Origin: Bacillota bacterium
GTDB taxonomy: Bacteria; Bacillota; Clostridia; Christensenellales; SZUA-584
Reading direction: 5' to 3'
Assembly: GCA_023399095.1 (NCBI GenBank)
Contig: JAEWQS010000185.1
Location: 1 to 14,407, forward strand
DNA: 14,407 nt
The notes under the pieces were generated by a model that was not told the DNA's origin, did not search any database, and saw nothing but the letters and a program-made list of their open reading frames with translations. Both the position numbers and the translations under genes were made by a program. Each line of letters begins with the position of its first letter. Positions within the stretch are counted from its first letter, which is position 1. Of this stretch, positions 1 through 6,869 are shown piece by piece.

Positions 1-591
1 GAACAGTACTGCGGCGACTTCTGTTTCGGACTGCTGCCACGCTTCGTCCAGCAGCGCTTCCAGAGACACGTCGATCTCCATGCCGCCGCTGACATACACA
101 AAGCCGCCGCTGATATCGCGTGGCTCGGGCAGCAGCGTCACGCTGCCCTGTCCCGCCGACTGCTTCAGCCACGCGTTGACATCCGCGATAAACGCCGCGT
201 TCAGCCGCGTTTCGCCCGGAGCGACCGCGATGCCGCCCGTACCCGATGCCGCGCAGGCAATCAGGCGCTGCTTCATCAGCTTGAGGTAAGACTTATCGTC
301 CAGGGCACGGAGCTTCGTAAGCGCAAGCTCGCGTGCCTGCTGCATCATCTCCTGCTTGGCGGACAGCAGCTGCTTGCGGTATTCGAGATCGTAAACGGCG
401 GCCATACGCTTCTTGTTTTCGACGACAGAATCTGCGGCCATGCGCTCAATCTCCGCTTTGCGGCGTTCGATGTCACGCATCACTTTGTCACGCATGGTCT
501 GCTTTTTTTCGTCGGCATCCGCCCAGACGGACTCTGCGTCCCGCTGGGCATCGGCCAGTATTTTTTCTATGAGCTTCTCAGCGCCCGGCAT
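1..591 (-). CDS. ntpE: V-type ATPase subunit E (partial, C-terminus off the window)
   Basis: Peripheral stalk subunit of a V/A-type ATPase; with subunit G/H it forms the stator that links the catalytic head to membrane subunit I. The frame is open from an ATG at 591 to base 1, giving 197 residues; the family is usually about 200, so only a few C-terminal residues should be missing. The first ~110 residues are a highly charged, Ala/Glu/Lys/Arg-rich helix (start MPGAEKLIEKILADAQRDAE), followed by a compact alpha/beta domain ending near a conserved-looking GGFVYVSGG segment and an acidic ALLDEAWQQ helix, the usual subunit E layout. It starts 13 bases after the stop of subunit K, so the two are co-transcribed. 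Identification rests on domain layout and operon position, which agree. Confidence 0.9.
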   Translation of the reverse strand, partial: MPGAEKLIEKILADAQRDAESVWADADEKKQTMRDKVMRDIERRKAEIERMAADSVVENKKRMAAVYDLEYRKQLLSAKQEMMQQARELALTKLRALDDKSYLKLMKQRLIACAASGTGGIAVAPGETRLNAAFIADVNAWLKQSAGQGSVTLLPEPRDISGGFVYVSGGMEIDVSLEALLDEAWQQSETEVAAVLF

Positions 592-604
592 TTAATCAGC
601 TCCC

Positions 605-1096
605 TTAAACGGCCTTGCCGGTGCCGAGCAGAACGATCAGCATGGATACAAGCAGCGCGAACACGGCATAGGTTTCCACCATGATGGCCATCGTGATGGC
701 TTTGCCTTGCTCCTCGGGGCGCTTTCCAAGAAGCGCGATGCCCGATACGGCTGTTTTGCCCTGCGAGATGGCGGATGTTAAACCGACGATGCCCACCGGC
801 AGCGAGGCGAAGAAATATACCCAGCCCTGTGCCGCAGAGATCATGCCGCCGCCCACAATGCCGTTGTTGAGCAGTATCAGGAACGCAACGAGCAGACCAT
901 AGATGCCCTGTGTGCCCGGAAGCAGCTGCAGCACAAGCGCCTGACCGAAACGATCCGGCTCTTCCGAAACAAGGCCGGCCGCAGCCTGACCCGCAAGGCT
1001 GATACCCTTTGCGGAGCCGATGCCCGAGAGGCCTACCGCCAGCGCGGCGCCAAACGTCGATATGATCATGCCAAAATAATCACCAAAAAAGTCCAT
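605..1096 (-). CDS. ntpK: V-type ATPase subunit K (rotor proteolipid)
   Basis: Membrane rotor (c-ring) subunit that carries the coupling ion. The 163 residues form two tandem two-helix hairpins (about 8-33/52-78 and 92-118/132-158), the 16-kDa type rather than the 8-kDa F-type. The first hairpin has LQLLPGTQG (57-64), the second ISQGK (110-114) and MVETYA (139-144). E141 is the ion-binding carboxylate. Aligned by these motifs, L59, T62, Q63, Q112 and E141 match the known Na+ ligands L61, T64, Q65, Q110 and E139 of Enterococcus hirae NtpK, so sodium transport is inferred. The first hairpin lacks a carboxylate, as is normal for this subtype. An AGGAGG at 1103-1108 precedes the ATG. It lies between subunits I and E. 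Confidence 0.96.
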   Translation of the reverse strand: MDFFGDYFGMIISTFGAALAVGLSGIGSAKGISLAGQAAAGLVSEEPDRFGQALVLQLLPGTQGIYGLLVAFLILLNNGIVGGGMISAAQGWVYFFASLPVGIVGLTSAISQGKTAVSGIALLGKRPEEQGKAITMAIMVETYAVFALLVSMLIVLLGTGKAV

Positions 1097-1158
1097 AGGG
1101 TTCCTCCTAAAATCGTTACCGATTGTTTTCTGTTTATTTAAACCGCTGCTGCGGTTTC

Positions 1159-3069
1159 TTAATCCTGCAGCCTGTGATGCTTTGTGCGTATGCCAAGCGG
1201 CATAAACGCGTGTCCGTCGCCCTCATAAAACTTGTTGAAGAATTCGATGTACTGCAAACGTGCGGTGTGCACAAACGCGCCCAGCGCGTTGATCGCGATG
1301 TTGAACACATGACCGACAGTGAGTATCACGATACCGAATACGTATCCCACAGCCCCGCCCATCAGCAGCCCCGCTATGGTATTGAACACCATCGCGATAA
1401 CCGTTGTGGCAAGGCCCATGCCGAAAATACGGCAATAGGATAAGATGTCGCTCACGTAGCCTGTAATGCCGTATATACTGGACAAGCCGCCCATCGCTTT
1501 GCGGACAATACCCTTTTTGCTGCGCCCCTGAGTCAGCAGCAGAACCAGAAGACCTGCAAGAGCCATGTATGTGCCTACCGTGCCGATTGCGCCGCCCACA
1601 AGCAGCATGATGGCGCCGATAATGACGAGCATCCACGATACGCGATCGAATATTGCGGCAAAAAAGTGACCGCGTTTGATGTCCATATATGCGCCGATGC
1701 CAAGACCCGTCATGATATGCAGCACACCGATGCCAAGACACAGAATGAGTGTGGCCATTGCGCCATCAGCGTCTTTGAGCGGGCTTAACACATAAGGCAC
1801 GCCTTCGATGCTGAATATTGTACCAAAGAACAAGCCCCAAAGCGCTGTCGATATGCCGCAGTACATCACAACCGTGGTGATGCGTTTGAACATGCCGATA
1901 GGTTTTTTGAGCTTGAGCACGGCAAGCGCGCCCAAAGAAAGCAGCACGCCATAGGCAAAGTCGCCCATCATCATGCCGAATATCACAAAGTAGAAAAACG
2001 CCATGATGCGGTTGGGATCAAAGCCTTTTGGTGAAGGCACGGCGTACATATCCGTGACCGCTTCAAAAGGCCGAACCACGCCCGGGTTATCAAGCGCTGT
2101 GGGAGGTATCTCGCCCTCCTCGGGATCGCGGAAATGGACATAGGCTTCAGGCGCGGTTTCCAGTATGGCTGTTTCCACTCTTGTTTGATCGCCCGCTATC
2201 ACCCAGCCCTCAAGCGCAAACGCGCTGCCCGTTTCACCGAGCTTTTCAGTGCATTTCTCACGCGCGATTTCGTTGGCAAGGTAATCCTCAAGCGCCGTTA
2301 ACAGCGGCTTGTCATCCACGTAATGGCGCGCTTTGTCCTCATATTCCTTCGCTTCTTCCTCGAGTGAGAGATACTCGTTCTCGCAGTCGTGAATGATATC
2401 TCCCGGTGTGCCGAAAAGCTCTTTGGTAAAGGCTTCGGAAAAGCCGATGAATTTGAGCTCACCCGTGAGCTTTTCCTGCACGCTTTTATGCATCACCACA
2501 AAAACCGTGATCGTATCCTTTTGATCGTCCACCGTTTCAAAGCAGGCAGAATCTCTGAAATCCTCTTTGATCTGCGCGTATTTATCCTTGCTGTCATCGG
2601 GTATTGTGCCGAGCATACTCACAGCGTATTTGCTTTCGCCGATGCTTTCGAGCGGCGCGTCGAAACGTGCGTACGGCTCGAGCTGTGCGATGCGGTTCTT
2701 CAGCCTCTGGCGCCGTGCTTTCACCGCGTTCATGTCATCCGAAAACGCTTTGATTTTATCAATGATCTCTTCCGCTTCGTCGAAGCGGGTTGCTGTATCT
2801 TTAAGGCTGCTGCGGGATATCGGCGGTTTGGGCGTCAGAAATGACGGCTTGTTCTCATCGTACGGACGCAGCGTTTCCAGTGCCTCGCGTACAGCCGCAT
2901 ATTTTTCTTCGAGAAGAGACAGGGCGATAGGATGGTGCACGCAATTCAGCCCTTCGAGCTTTGTCGAAACGACTTCAACTGCGCCGAGCTCCTGCAAGCT
3001 TTTGAGCAGCTTGTCCCGGCTGTCCTGATGCGCGATCAGCGCCATTCTTCTCATACCCAGTATTGCCAT
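1159..3069 (-). CDS. ntpI: V-type ATPase subunit I (a subunit, membrane stator)
   Basis: The 636-residue stator subunit that forms the ion half-channels against the K ring. Residues 1-340 are a soluble, charged N-terminal arm with coiled-coil stretches (about 48-70, 95-135 and 230-275) that binds the peripheral stalks. From about 355 onward there are roughly eight hydrophobic segments. Two channel arginines typical of the family are visible: R547 in SYCRIFGMGLA and R604 in HTARLQYIEF; the C-terminal EFFNKFYEG motif is also typical. Length fits the family (about 630-660). The ATG lies one base past the stop of subunit G/H, with AGAGGA about 12 bases upstream, so translation is probably coupled. 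About 60 bases separate its stop from subunit K. Confidence 0.96.
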   Translation of the reverse strand: MAILGMRRMALIAHQDSRDKLLKSLQELGAVEVVSTKLEGLNCVHHPIALSLLEEKYAAVREALETLRPYDENKPSFLTPKPPISRSSLKDTATRFDEAEEIIDKIKAFSDDMNAVKARRQRLKNRIAQLEPYARFDAPLESIGESKYAVSMLGTIPDDSKDKYAQIKEDFRDSACFETVDDQKDTITVFVVMHKSVQEKLTGELKFIGFSEAFTKELFGTPGDIIHDCENEYLSLEEEAKEYEDKARHYVDDKPLLTALEDYLANEIAREKCTEKLGETGSAFALEGWVIAGDQTRVETAILETAPEAYVHFRDPEEGEIPPTALDNPGVVRPFEAVTDMYAVPSPKGFDPNRIMAFFYFVIFGMMMGDFAYGVLLSLGALAVLKLKKPIGMFKRITTVVMYCGISTALWGLFFGTIFSIEGVPYVLSPLKDADGAMATLILCLGIGVLHIMTGLGIGAYMDIKRGHFFAAIFDRVSWMLVIIGAIMLLVGGAIGTVGTYMALAGLLVLLLTQGRSKKGIVRKAMGGLSSIYGITGYVSDILSYCRIFGMGLATTVIAMVFNTIAGLLMGGAVGYVFGIVILTVGHVFNIAINALGAFVHTARLQYIEFFNKFYEGDGHAFMPLGIRTKHHRLQD

Positions 3070-3070
3070 G

Positions 3071-3382
3071 TTATTTGAGTATCCTCTCTAAACACACATC
3101 CGCGGCGAGCGTAAGCTTCTTTCTTGCGTTTTCCTTAAGCGCTTCGCATTCCTTTAGCCGCTGCGCCTGCTGCTTATCCAGCTCCGTTTTGGCGGTCGTG
3201 CGCCCTTCATCTACTTTTTTGAGGCTTAAGCGCCGAGCCTGCGTAAGCTCTTCATCCTCATAGGCAGCGTTCTCCTGTGAAGCAAGCTTTACCGCGTCTT
3301 TGGCAGCGACAGCGGCCACACGCCGTATCTCCTGCGCCTTTTCCTCGGCGGCCTTGATATCGTTCAATACATCAATTGCCAT
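3071..3382 (-). CDS. V-type ATPase subunit G/H (stator coiled coil)
   Basis: A 103-residue, almost wholly helical charged protein beginning MAIDVLNDIKAAEEKAQEIR. It fits the small V/A-ATPase subunit that pairs with subunit E in the peripheral stalk: Ala/Glu/Lys/Arg-rich coiled coil, no membrane segment, length 100-110. I chose the ATG at 3382 because an AGGAGC lies 7-12 bases upstream; the frame stays open upstream into upp, but that longer version would overlap upp and has no family resemblance. The gene begins 13 bases past the upp stop and ends one base before subunit I, so it is the first ATPase gene of the operon. Assignment depends on composition and position more than on a sharp motif. 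Confidence 0.88.
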   Translation of the reverse strand: MAIDVLNDIKAAEEKAQEIRRVAAVAAKDAVKLASQENAAYEDEELTQARRLSLKKVDEGRTTAKTELDKQQAQRLKECEALKENARKKLTLAADVCLERILK

Positions 3383-3395
3383 TTTTACGCTCCTG

Positions 3396-4025
3396 TCATT
3401 TTGTGCCGAACAGCCTGTCGCCCGCATCACCAAGGCCGGGTACGATATAGCCGTGGTCGTTGAGCTTTTCATCAATCGCCGCCACAAAAATATCCACGTC
3501 ACCGTGTTCTTTTTGCACCGCCGCAACGCCCTCGGGCGCGGCAATGAGACAAACCAGCTTAATATTCTTCACACCGCGCTGCTTAAGCAGCGTGATGGCG
3601 CCGTTGGCGCTGCCGCCTGTGGCCAGCATTGGATCGACGATGATGAGGTCGCGCTCAGATGCATCCGTAGGCAGCTTACAGTAATATTCCACCGGCTGCA
3701 AGGTTTCAGGGTCGCGGTAAAGGCCGATATGCCCAACCTTTGCGGCAGGAACGAGCGAGAGTATGCCATTGACCATGCCGAGCCCGGCACGCAGTATGGG
3801 AACGATGCCGATCGTCTTGCCCGATATGACTTTGGTTTTGGCCTTGGCAACAGGTGTTTCAATCTCCACCTCTTTTAAAGGAAGATCACGTGTTACCTCA
3901 TAGCCCATAAGCATGGCAATTTCTTCGACGAGAAGGCGAAAATCCCGCGTGCCTGTTTGTTTGTCTCTAATCAGCGATATTTTATGCTGAATGAGAGGAT
4001 GATCCATGACAACTAGCTTACCCAT
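3396..4025 (-). CDS. upp: Uracil phosphoribosyltransferase
   Basis: Converts uracil and PRPP to UMP in pyrimidine salvage (cytosolic). The 209 residues match the usual length. Visible motifs are GIVPILRAGLGM (73-84), the PRPP-binding loop IVDPMLATGGSA (129-140) and the C-terminal uracil-binding segment HGYIVPGLGDAGDRLFGT (191-208). The start is supported by GGAGG 8 bases ahead of the ATG. Its stop lies 13 bases before the subunit G/H start, with the RBS of that gene beginning at the stop codon, so upp is very probably the first gene of the ATPase transcript. Between rpiB and upp there are two hairpins, so upp may be read mostly from its own promoter; I see no clear -35/-10 pair in the 50-odd AT-rich bases upstream. 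Confidence 0.98.
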   Translation of the reverse strand: MGKLVVMDHPLIQHKISLIRDKQTGTRDFRLLVEEIAMLMGYEVTRDLPLKEVEIETPVAKAKTKVISGKTIGIVPILRAGLGMVNGILSLVPAAKVGHIGLYRDPETLQPVEYYCKLPTDASERDLIIVDPMLATGGSANGAITLLKQRGVKNIKLVCLIAAPEGVAAVQKEHGDVDIFVAAIDEKLNDHGYIVPGLGDAGDRLFGTK

Positions 4026-4092
4026 TACATTCCTCCGTGCTCTTGCATTAATTCTTTCCTAAATATCTAAAACGATTATGATTTATTATGGC

Positions 4093-4113
4093 CCAAAAAG
4101 CTGTGCTTTTCGG
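4093..4113 (-). terminator. Second hairpin between rpiB and upp
   Basis: A 9-bp stem (4093-4101 with 4105-4113, one G-T pair on the minus strand) with a 3-base loop. On the minus strand its 3' arm ends in GCTTTTTGG, so the only T-run is inside the stem. It lies just beyond the rpiB terminator and could be a back-up terminator or a 5'-leader hairpin of the upp transcript. Confidence 0.35.
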
Positions 4114-4114
4114 T

Positions 4115-4143
4115 AATAAAAAGAGAAACGTTTAGCGTTTCTC
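4115..4143 (-). terminator. rpiB intrinsic terminator containing the stop codon
   Basis: Perfect 8-bp stem (4123-4130 with 4136-4143, arms GAGAAACG/CGTTTCTC) with a 5-base loop, followed on the minus strand by TTTTTATT (4122-4115). The rpiB TAA stop (4134-4132) lies in the loop, so the last codons are in the 5' arm. Confidence 0.85.
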
Positions 4144-4575
4144 CAAATTCATTATTTTATCCACTCTCTTGGAATGACGAACATCGTCAGAGAATTCGGT
4201 TTTTAAAAAAGCATCCACAATTTCAAAAGCAAGACCCGGCCCAATCACGCGAGCACCAAGCGCCATCACGTTCGCATTGTTATGCTCCCGCGCCATTTTT
4301 GCGGAAAAAAAATCTCCCAAAAGCGCACATCGAATGCCATGAATTTTGTTTGCCGAAATGGATATGCCGATGCCGGTTCCGCAGATCAAAATGCCTAAGT
4401 TCGCTTTGCCCGAGAGAACAGCGTCGCAAACCGGAGGTGCAAAATCAGGATAGTCGGAAGATTGTGTATCGTATGCCCCCATATCCAGTATTTTTATTTG
4501 CTGCTTATTTAGATGTTCAACAATCGACTTTTTGAGTTCAAACCCACCGTGATCCGATCCGATTGCAATCGTCAT
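4132..4575 (-). CDS. rpiB: Ribose-5-phosphate isomerase B
   Basis: Interconverts ribose-5-phosphate and ribulose-5-phosphate in the pentose phosphate pathway (cytosolic); some homologues act on allose or galactose phosphates. The 147 residues contain SDHGG (7-11), DYPDFA (41-46), the active-site CGTGIG loop (C65 to G70) and REHNNANVMALGAR (96-109), all diagnostic of RpiB/LacAB; length matches E. coli RpiB (149). The ATG at 4575 is chosen because AAAGGA sits 7-8 bases upstream. An in-frame ATG at 4599 would add eight residues but has no RBS and lacks family support. The start codon overlaps the stop of a short leader ORF (ATGA). A promoter and a terminator bracket it, so it is probably its own transcription unit. 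Confidence 0.96.
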   Translation of the reverse strand: MTIAIGSDHGGFELKKSIVEHLNKQQIKILDMGAYDTQSSDYPDFAPPVCDAVLSGKANLGILICGTGIGISISANKIHGIRCALLGDFFSAKMAREHNNANVMALGARVIGPGLAFEIVDAFLKTEFSDDVRHSKRVDKIMNLEKR

Positions 4576-4631
4576 CGTAATATCCTTTCTTTGTGCCATG
4601 CTAAGAAGTGAGACAGGAGAAAAATGGGCAT
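4572..4631 (-). CDS. Possible 19-residue leader peptide of rpiB
   Basis: A short ORF of 20 codons including stop, ATG at 4631, with AAGGTGG 7 bases upstream and located about 20 bases past the inferred transcription start. Its TGA overlaps the rpiB ATG as ATGA, the classic arrangement for translational coupling. The peptide is hydrophobic then basic (MPIFLLSHFLAWHKERILR). Nothing links it to a known leader family. It could also be an accident of a purine-rich leader, but RBS, position and overlap together argue for translation. Confidence 0.45.
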   Translation of the reverse strand: MPIFLLSHFLAWHKERILR

Positions 4632-4656
4632 ATCTCGTCCACCTTTCTCTCGCTAA

Positions 4657-4685
4657 AGGATATCAAACTCAATTGAAAAAATCAA
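4657..4685 (-). promoter_or_regulatory. rpiB promoter
   Basis: On the minus strand: -35 TTGATT (4685-4680), 17-base spacer, -10 TATCCT (4662-4657) preceded by TGA, an extended -10. Inferred transcription start is near 4650, about 75 bases ahead of rpiB. Confidence 0.65.
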
Positions 4686-4744
4686 CCTGCAATTAGCGGT
4701 ATAGCTCGTTTAGGAATTTCTTTGCATTTATTTTAAGCAACGTA

Positions 4745-4775
4745 TTGACCTTCTCCTTGATAGAAGGTATACAAT
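4745..4775 (+). promoter_or_regulatory. MerR-type promoter and operator
   Basis: -35 TTGACC (4745-4750), 19-base spacer, -10 TACAAT (4770-4775). Inside it lies a perfect inverted repeat ACCTTCT-N7-AGAAGGT (4748-4768). Over-long 19-bp spacers with a central dyad are the signature of promoters activated by MerR proteins through DNA distortion. The site is about 30 bases ahead of the merR-like gene at 4804, indicating autoregulation. An alternative -10 (TATACA, 17-base spacer) overlaps it and could give basal activity. Confidence 0.85.
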
Positions 4776-4803
4776 GTAACAAAACAGGCAAAGGGGCAAA
4801 TCA

Positions 4804-5439
4804 GTGAAGATCAATGAGGTTGAGCAGGTTGTGGGTATTTCCAAGAGAAACATCCGGTTCTACGAAAAGGAAGGGCTGCTTGCGCCCGGCCGCAATAACG
4901 CCAACGGATATCGCGATTATGAAACAAACGACGTGGTGCTGTTAAAGAAAATCAAGCTGCTGCGAAAGCTCGCGATACCGATTGAAGAGATACTCAAAAT
5001 ACAAAACGGTATTCTCACAACGGAGGACGCTTTGCGGCGGCATCTTATAAAGCTGGAACGAGACAGCAAGAACCTAGAACAGATAAAAATGCTGTGCGCA
5101 CAGATGGCGCAAAGCGCTTTGCAGCTTGAGACGATGGATCCCGATAAATATTTGGAACAGATTGAGAAGATGGAGAAGGAAGGAACGCGCTTTATGAATA
5201 TAAATAAGGATAAAAAGCTGCGATATTCGGCTATCGCCGTGGCCGCTGCCGTGATCGCGTTTATGGGCACCGTTTTGGGGCTGCTGCTCTGGGCATTTAT
5301 TGACGGCCATGTGCCCGCGCTGGTGGCTGTATTGATTCTTATATTCCCCACAGCAGTGATCATTGGTGTGGGTTTGGCTTTAAAACAAAGAATGAAAGAA
5401 ATAAAGGAGGGCGAAGAAAATGTTGCTGCTAAATATTGA
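4804..5439 (+). CDS. Membrane-tethered MerR-family transcriptional regulator
   Basis: A 211-residue protein. Residues 1-70 are a MerR winged helix-turn-helix (start MKINEVEQVVGISKRNIRFY, then EKEGLLAP and NGYRDYE). Residues 75-130 form the dimerisation coiled coil. Two strongly hydrophobic segments follow (about 141-165 and 171-194), predicting a membrane hairpin, and a charged tail ends the protein. There is no cysteine cluster of the MerR/CueR metal type; the only cysteine is C98. The start is GTG at 4804, supported by AGGGGC 7-8 bases upstream and by the family N-terminus. It is the first gene of a three-gene unit, under its own MerR-type promoter, and its last 20 bases overlap the YbjQ-family gene. 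The signal sensed is unknown; a membrane or envelope cue is an inference from the helices. Confidence 0.92.
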   Translation: MKINEVEQVVGISKRNIRFYEKEGLLAPGRNNANGYRDYETNDVVLLKKIKLLRKLAIPIEEILKIQNGILTTEDALRRHLIKLERDSKNLEQIKMLCAQMAQSALQLETMDPDKYLEQIEKMEKEGTRFMNINKDKKLRYSAIAVAAAVIAFMGTVLGLLLWAFIDGHVPALVAVLILIFPTAVIIGVGLALKQRMKEIKEGEENVAAKY

Positions 5440-5737
5440 TTACATTCCGGGAAAAGAAATAGGGGAAGCACTGGGTATCGTGAAGGGCAGTGTCGTGCAG
5501 TCTAAGCATTTCGGCAAGGATTTTATGGCTGGCATGAAGACGCTTGTGGGTGGAGAGATTGTGAGCTATACCGAGATGCTCAACGAATCGCGCCAGATTG
5601 CGGTGAAGCGCATGGTAGATGAAGCAGAAGCGCTGGGCGCCGACGCGGTAATCAATATGCGCTATGCGTCGTCTTCCATGATGCAAGGCGCCGCCGAAGT
5701 GATTGCTTACGGGACGGCCGTGAAAATCAAGCTATAA
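5420..5737 (+). CDS. YbjQ family (UPF0145, putative heavy-metal-binding domain) protein
   Basis: A 105-residue protein with the YbjQ fold signature: an N-terminal beta segment ending PGKEIGEALGIVKGSVV, central GGEIVSYTEMLNESRQIAVKRM, then EAEALGADAVINMRY and C-terminal AEVIAYGTAVKI. Known members form pentamers; the metal-binding label comes from a structural prediction and has no firm biochemical proof. The length is typical. No signal peptide or membrane segment. The ATG lies inside the end of the preceding regulator gene (20-base overlap) and is preceded by AAAGGAGGG, so the two are coupled. The role in this operon is unknown. Confidence 0.9.
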   Translation: MLLLNIDYIPGKEIGEALGIVKGSVVQSKHFGKDFMAGMKTLVGGEIVSYTEMLNESRQIAVKRMVDEAEALGADAVINMRYASSSMMQGAAEVIAYGTAVKIKL

Positions 5738-5766
5738 TACTATAATGTTTTATGGAGGTCTTATTT

Positions 5767-6729
5767 ATGGAAAAATCTCAGACAGGCAAACGGATTGCGA
5801 TATTCTTGGTACTGACTTTCGTCATTACCTATGCTTATGAAATATTCGTGATCGGCAATATGATTAATAAACCGGAGTATGCGTCGATTTCCACGCTGCT
5901 GGTTGCCTCGGTGATGTTTATCCCCGCGCTGTGCGTGGTACTCACGCGCCTGATTACCAAGGAGGGCTTTAAGGATGCATGGATACTGCCCAACTTCAAA
6001 GGACACATCCGCTACTATATTCTCGCTTGGCTGCTGCCGGTGGTGTTGATTTCGGCGGGTGCGGTGCTGTACTTCTTGGTCTACCCGAATCGATTTGATC
6101 CAAATATGGGCGCTATGGCACAATCCTTCGCGGCGCAGGGCCTTAATTTTGACCCAGATGCCGTCAGAACGATGATGATACTTCAGATTGCCATGGGCGT
6201 GGTGCTTTCGCCTATTCTCAACATATTCACGACCACCGGTGAGGAATGGGGATGGCGCGGTTATCTCGTGCCCAAGCTTTCAGAAAAGCTTTCTATTGTG
6301 CCGACCGTGCTGATTAGCGGCGTGATCTGGGGGCTGTGGCATGCGCCGCTCACGGTGATGGGGCACAACTACGGGCTGAATTATCCGGGTTATCCTTATA
6401 CGGGAATACTCGCGATGTGCGTATTCTGCATTGTCATGGGCGTATTTTTCTCGTATGTGTCATTAAGAACGCGAAGCTGTCTGCCTGCAGCCATTGGCCA
6501 CGGTGCGCTCAACGGCTTTGCAGCAATCGGCGTTTACTTCACACAAGGCGGCGCCGAGTCGATAGACACATTTTTGGGGCCTGCGCCCACAGGCATTATC
6601 GGCGGCGCGGGGTTCATCATTGCGATGGTGGTTTTTACGGTGATCATGGTGCGCCTTGAGAAGAAAAACGCCCTGATTGCGCCACCCAAACAACCCAAGA
6701 CTCAAGTAGCGGTGGAAACGGCGGCATAA
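5767..6729 (+). CDS. CPBP-family intramembrane metalloprotease
   Basis: A 320-residue polytopic membrane protein with about eight hydrophobic segments. It carries all three motifs of the CPBP (CAAX protease and bacteriocin-processing) family: EEWGWR (E159, E160, R164), a tryptophan-rich helix ending in H192 (VIWGLWHAPL) and HGALN (H245, N249). These supply the catalytic glutamate and the metal-binding histidines, so it should be active. I chose the ATG at 5767 because GGAGG lies at 5754-5758, 8 bases upstream; an upstream in-frame ATG overlaps that RBS. It is the last gene of the MerR/YbjQ unit, 29 bases after the previous stop and followed by a strong terminator. The substrate is unknown; the neighbouring membrane-bound MerR protein is an obvious candidate, but this is only inference. 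Confidence 0.94.
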   Translation: MEKSQTGKRIAIFLVLTFVITYAYEIFVIGNMINKPEYASISTLLVASVMFIPALCVVLTRLITKEGFKDAWILPNFKGHIRYYILAWLLPVVLISAGAVLYFLVYPNRFDPNMGAMAQSFAAQGLNFDPDAVRTMMILQIAMGVVLSPILNIFTTTGEEWGWRGYLVPKLSEKLSIVPTVLISGVIWGLWHAPLTVMGHNYGLNYPGYPYTGILAMCVFCIVMGVFFSYVSLRTRSCLPAAIGHGALNGFAAIGVYFTQGGAESIDTFLGPAPTGIIGGAGFIIAMVVFTVIMVRLEKKNALIAPPKQPKTQVAVETAA

Positions 6730-6744
6730 GGAAAGGACGTATCG

Positions 6745-6778
6745 GGCAGAGGCTAAGCAGTCTCTGCCTTTTCATTTT
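6745..6778 (+). terminator. Intrinsic terminator of the MerR-YbjQ-CPBP operon
   Basis: A 10-bp stem (6745-6754 with 6759-6768, one G-T pair) with a 4-base AAGC loop, followed by TTTTCATTTT. It lies 16 bases after the protease stop codon. Confidence 0.92.
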
Positions 6779-6824
6779 AGACACATACTACATCGATAAC
6801 TTCATGGAAATCCACCGTAGAGCA

Positions 6825-6833
6825 TGATATAAT
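6825..6833 (+). promoter_or_regulatory. Extended -10 promoter ahead of the CGGC pseudogene
   Basis: TGATATAAT, a perfect extended -10 element. At a 17-base distance upstream lies TGGAAA, a poor -35, as expected for extended -10 promoters. The broken gene starts 36 bases downstream after an AAAGGGG ribosome site. Confidence 0.6.
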
Positions 6834-6869
6834 TTACATAGGAAAGTTTTATTTTTCAAAGGGGTAGTC

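Noticed and set aside
3383..3544. N-terminal extension of the subunit G/H frame into upp
   Set aside because: It overlaps a certain upp gene, has no RBS at its start, and does not resemble the family; the ATG at 3382 has a good SD.
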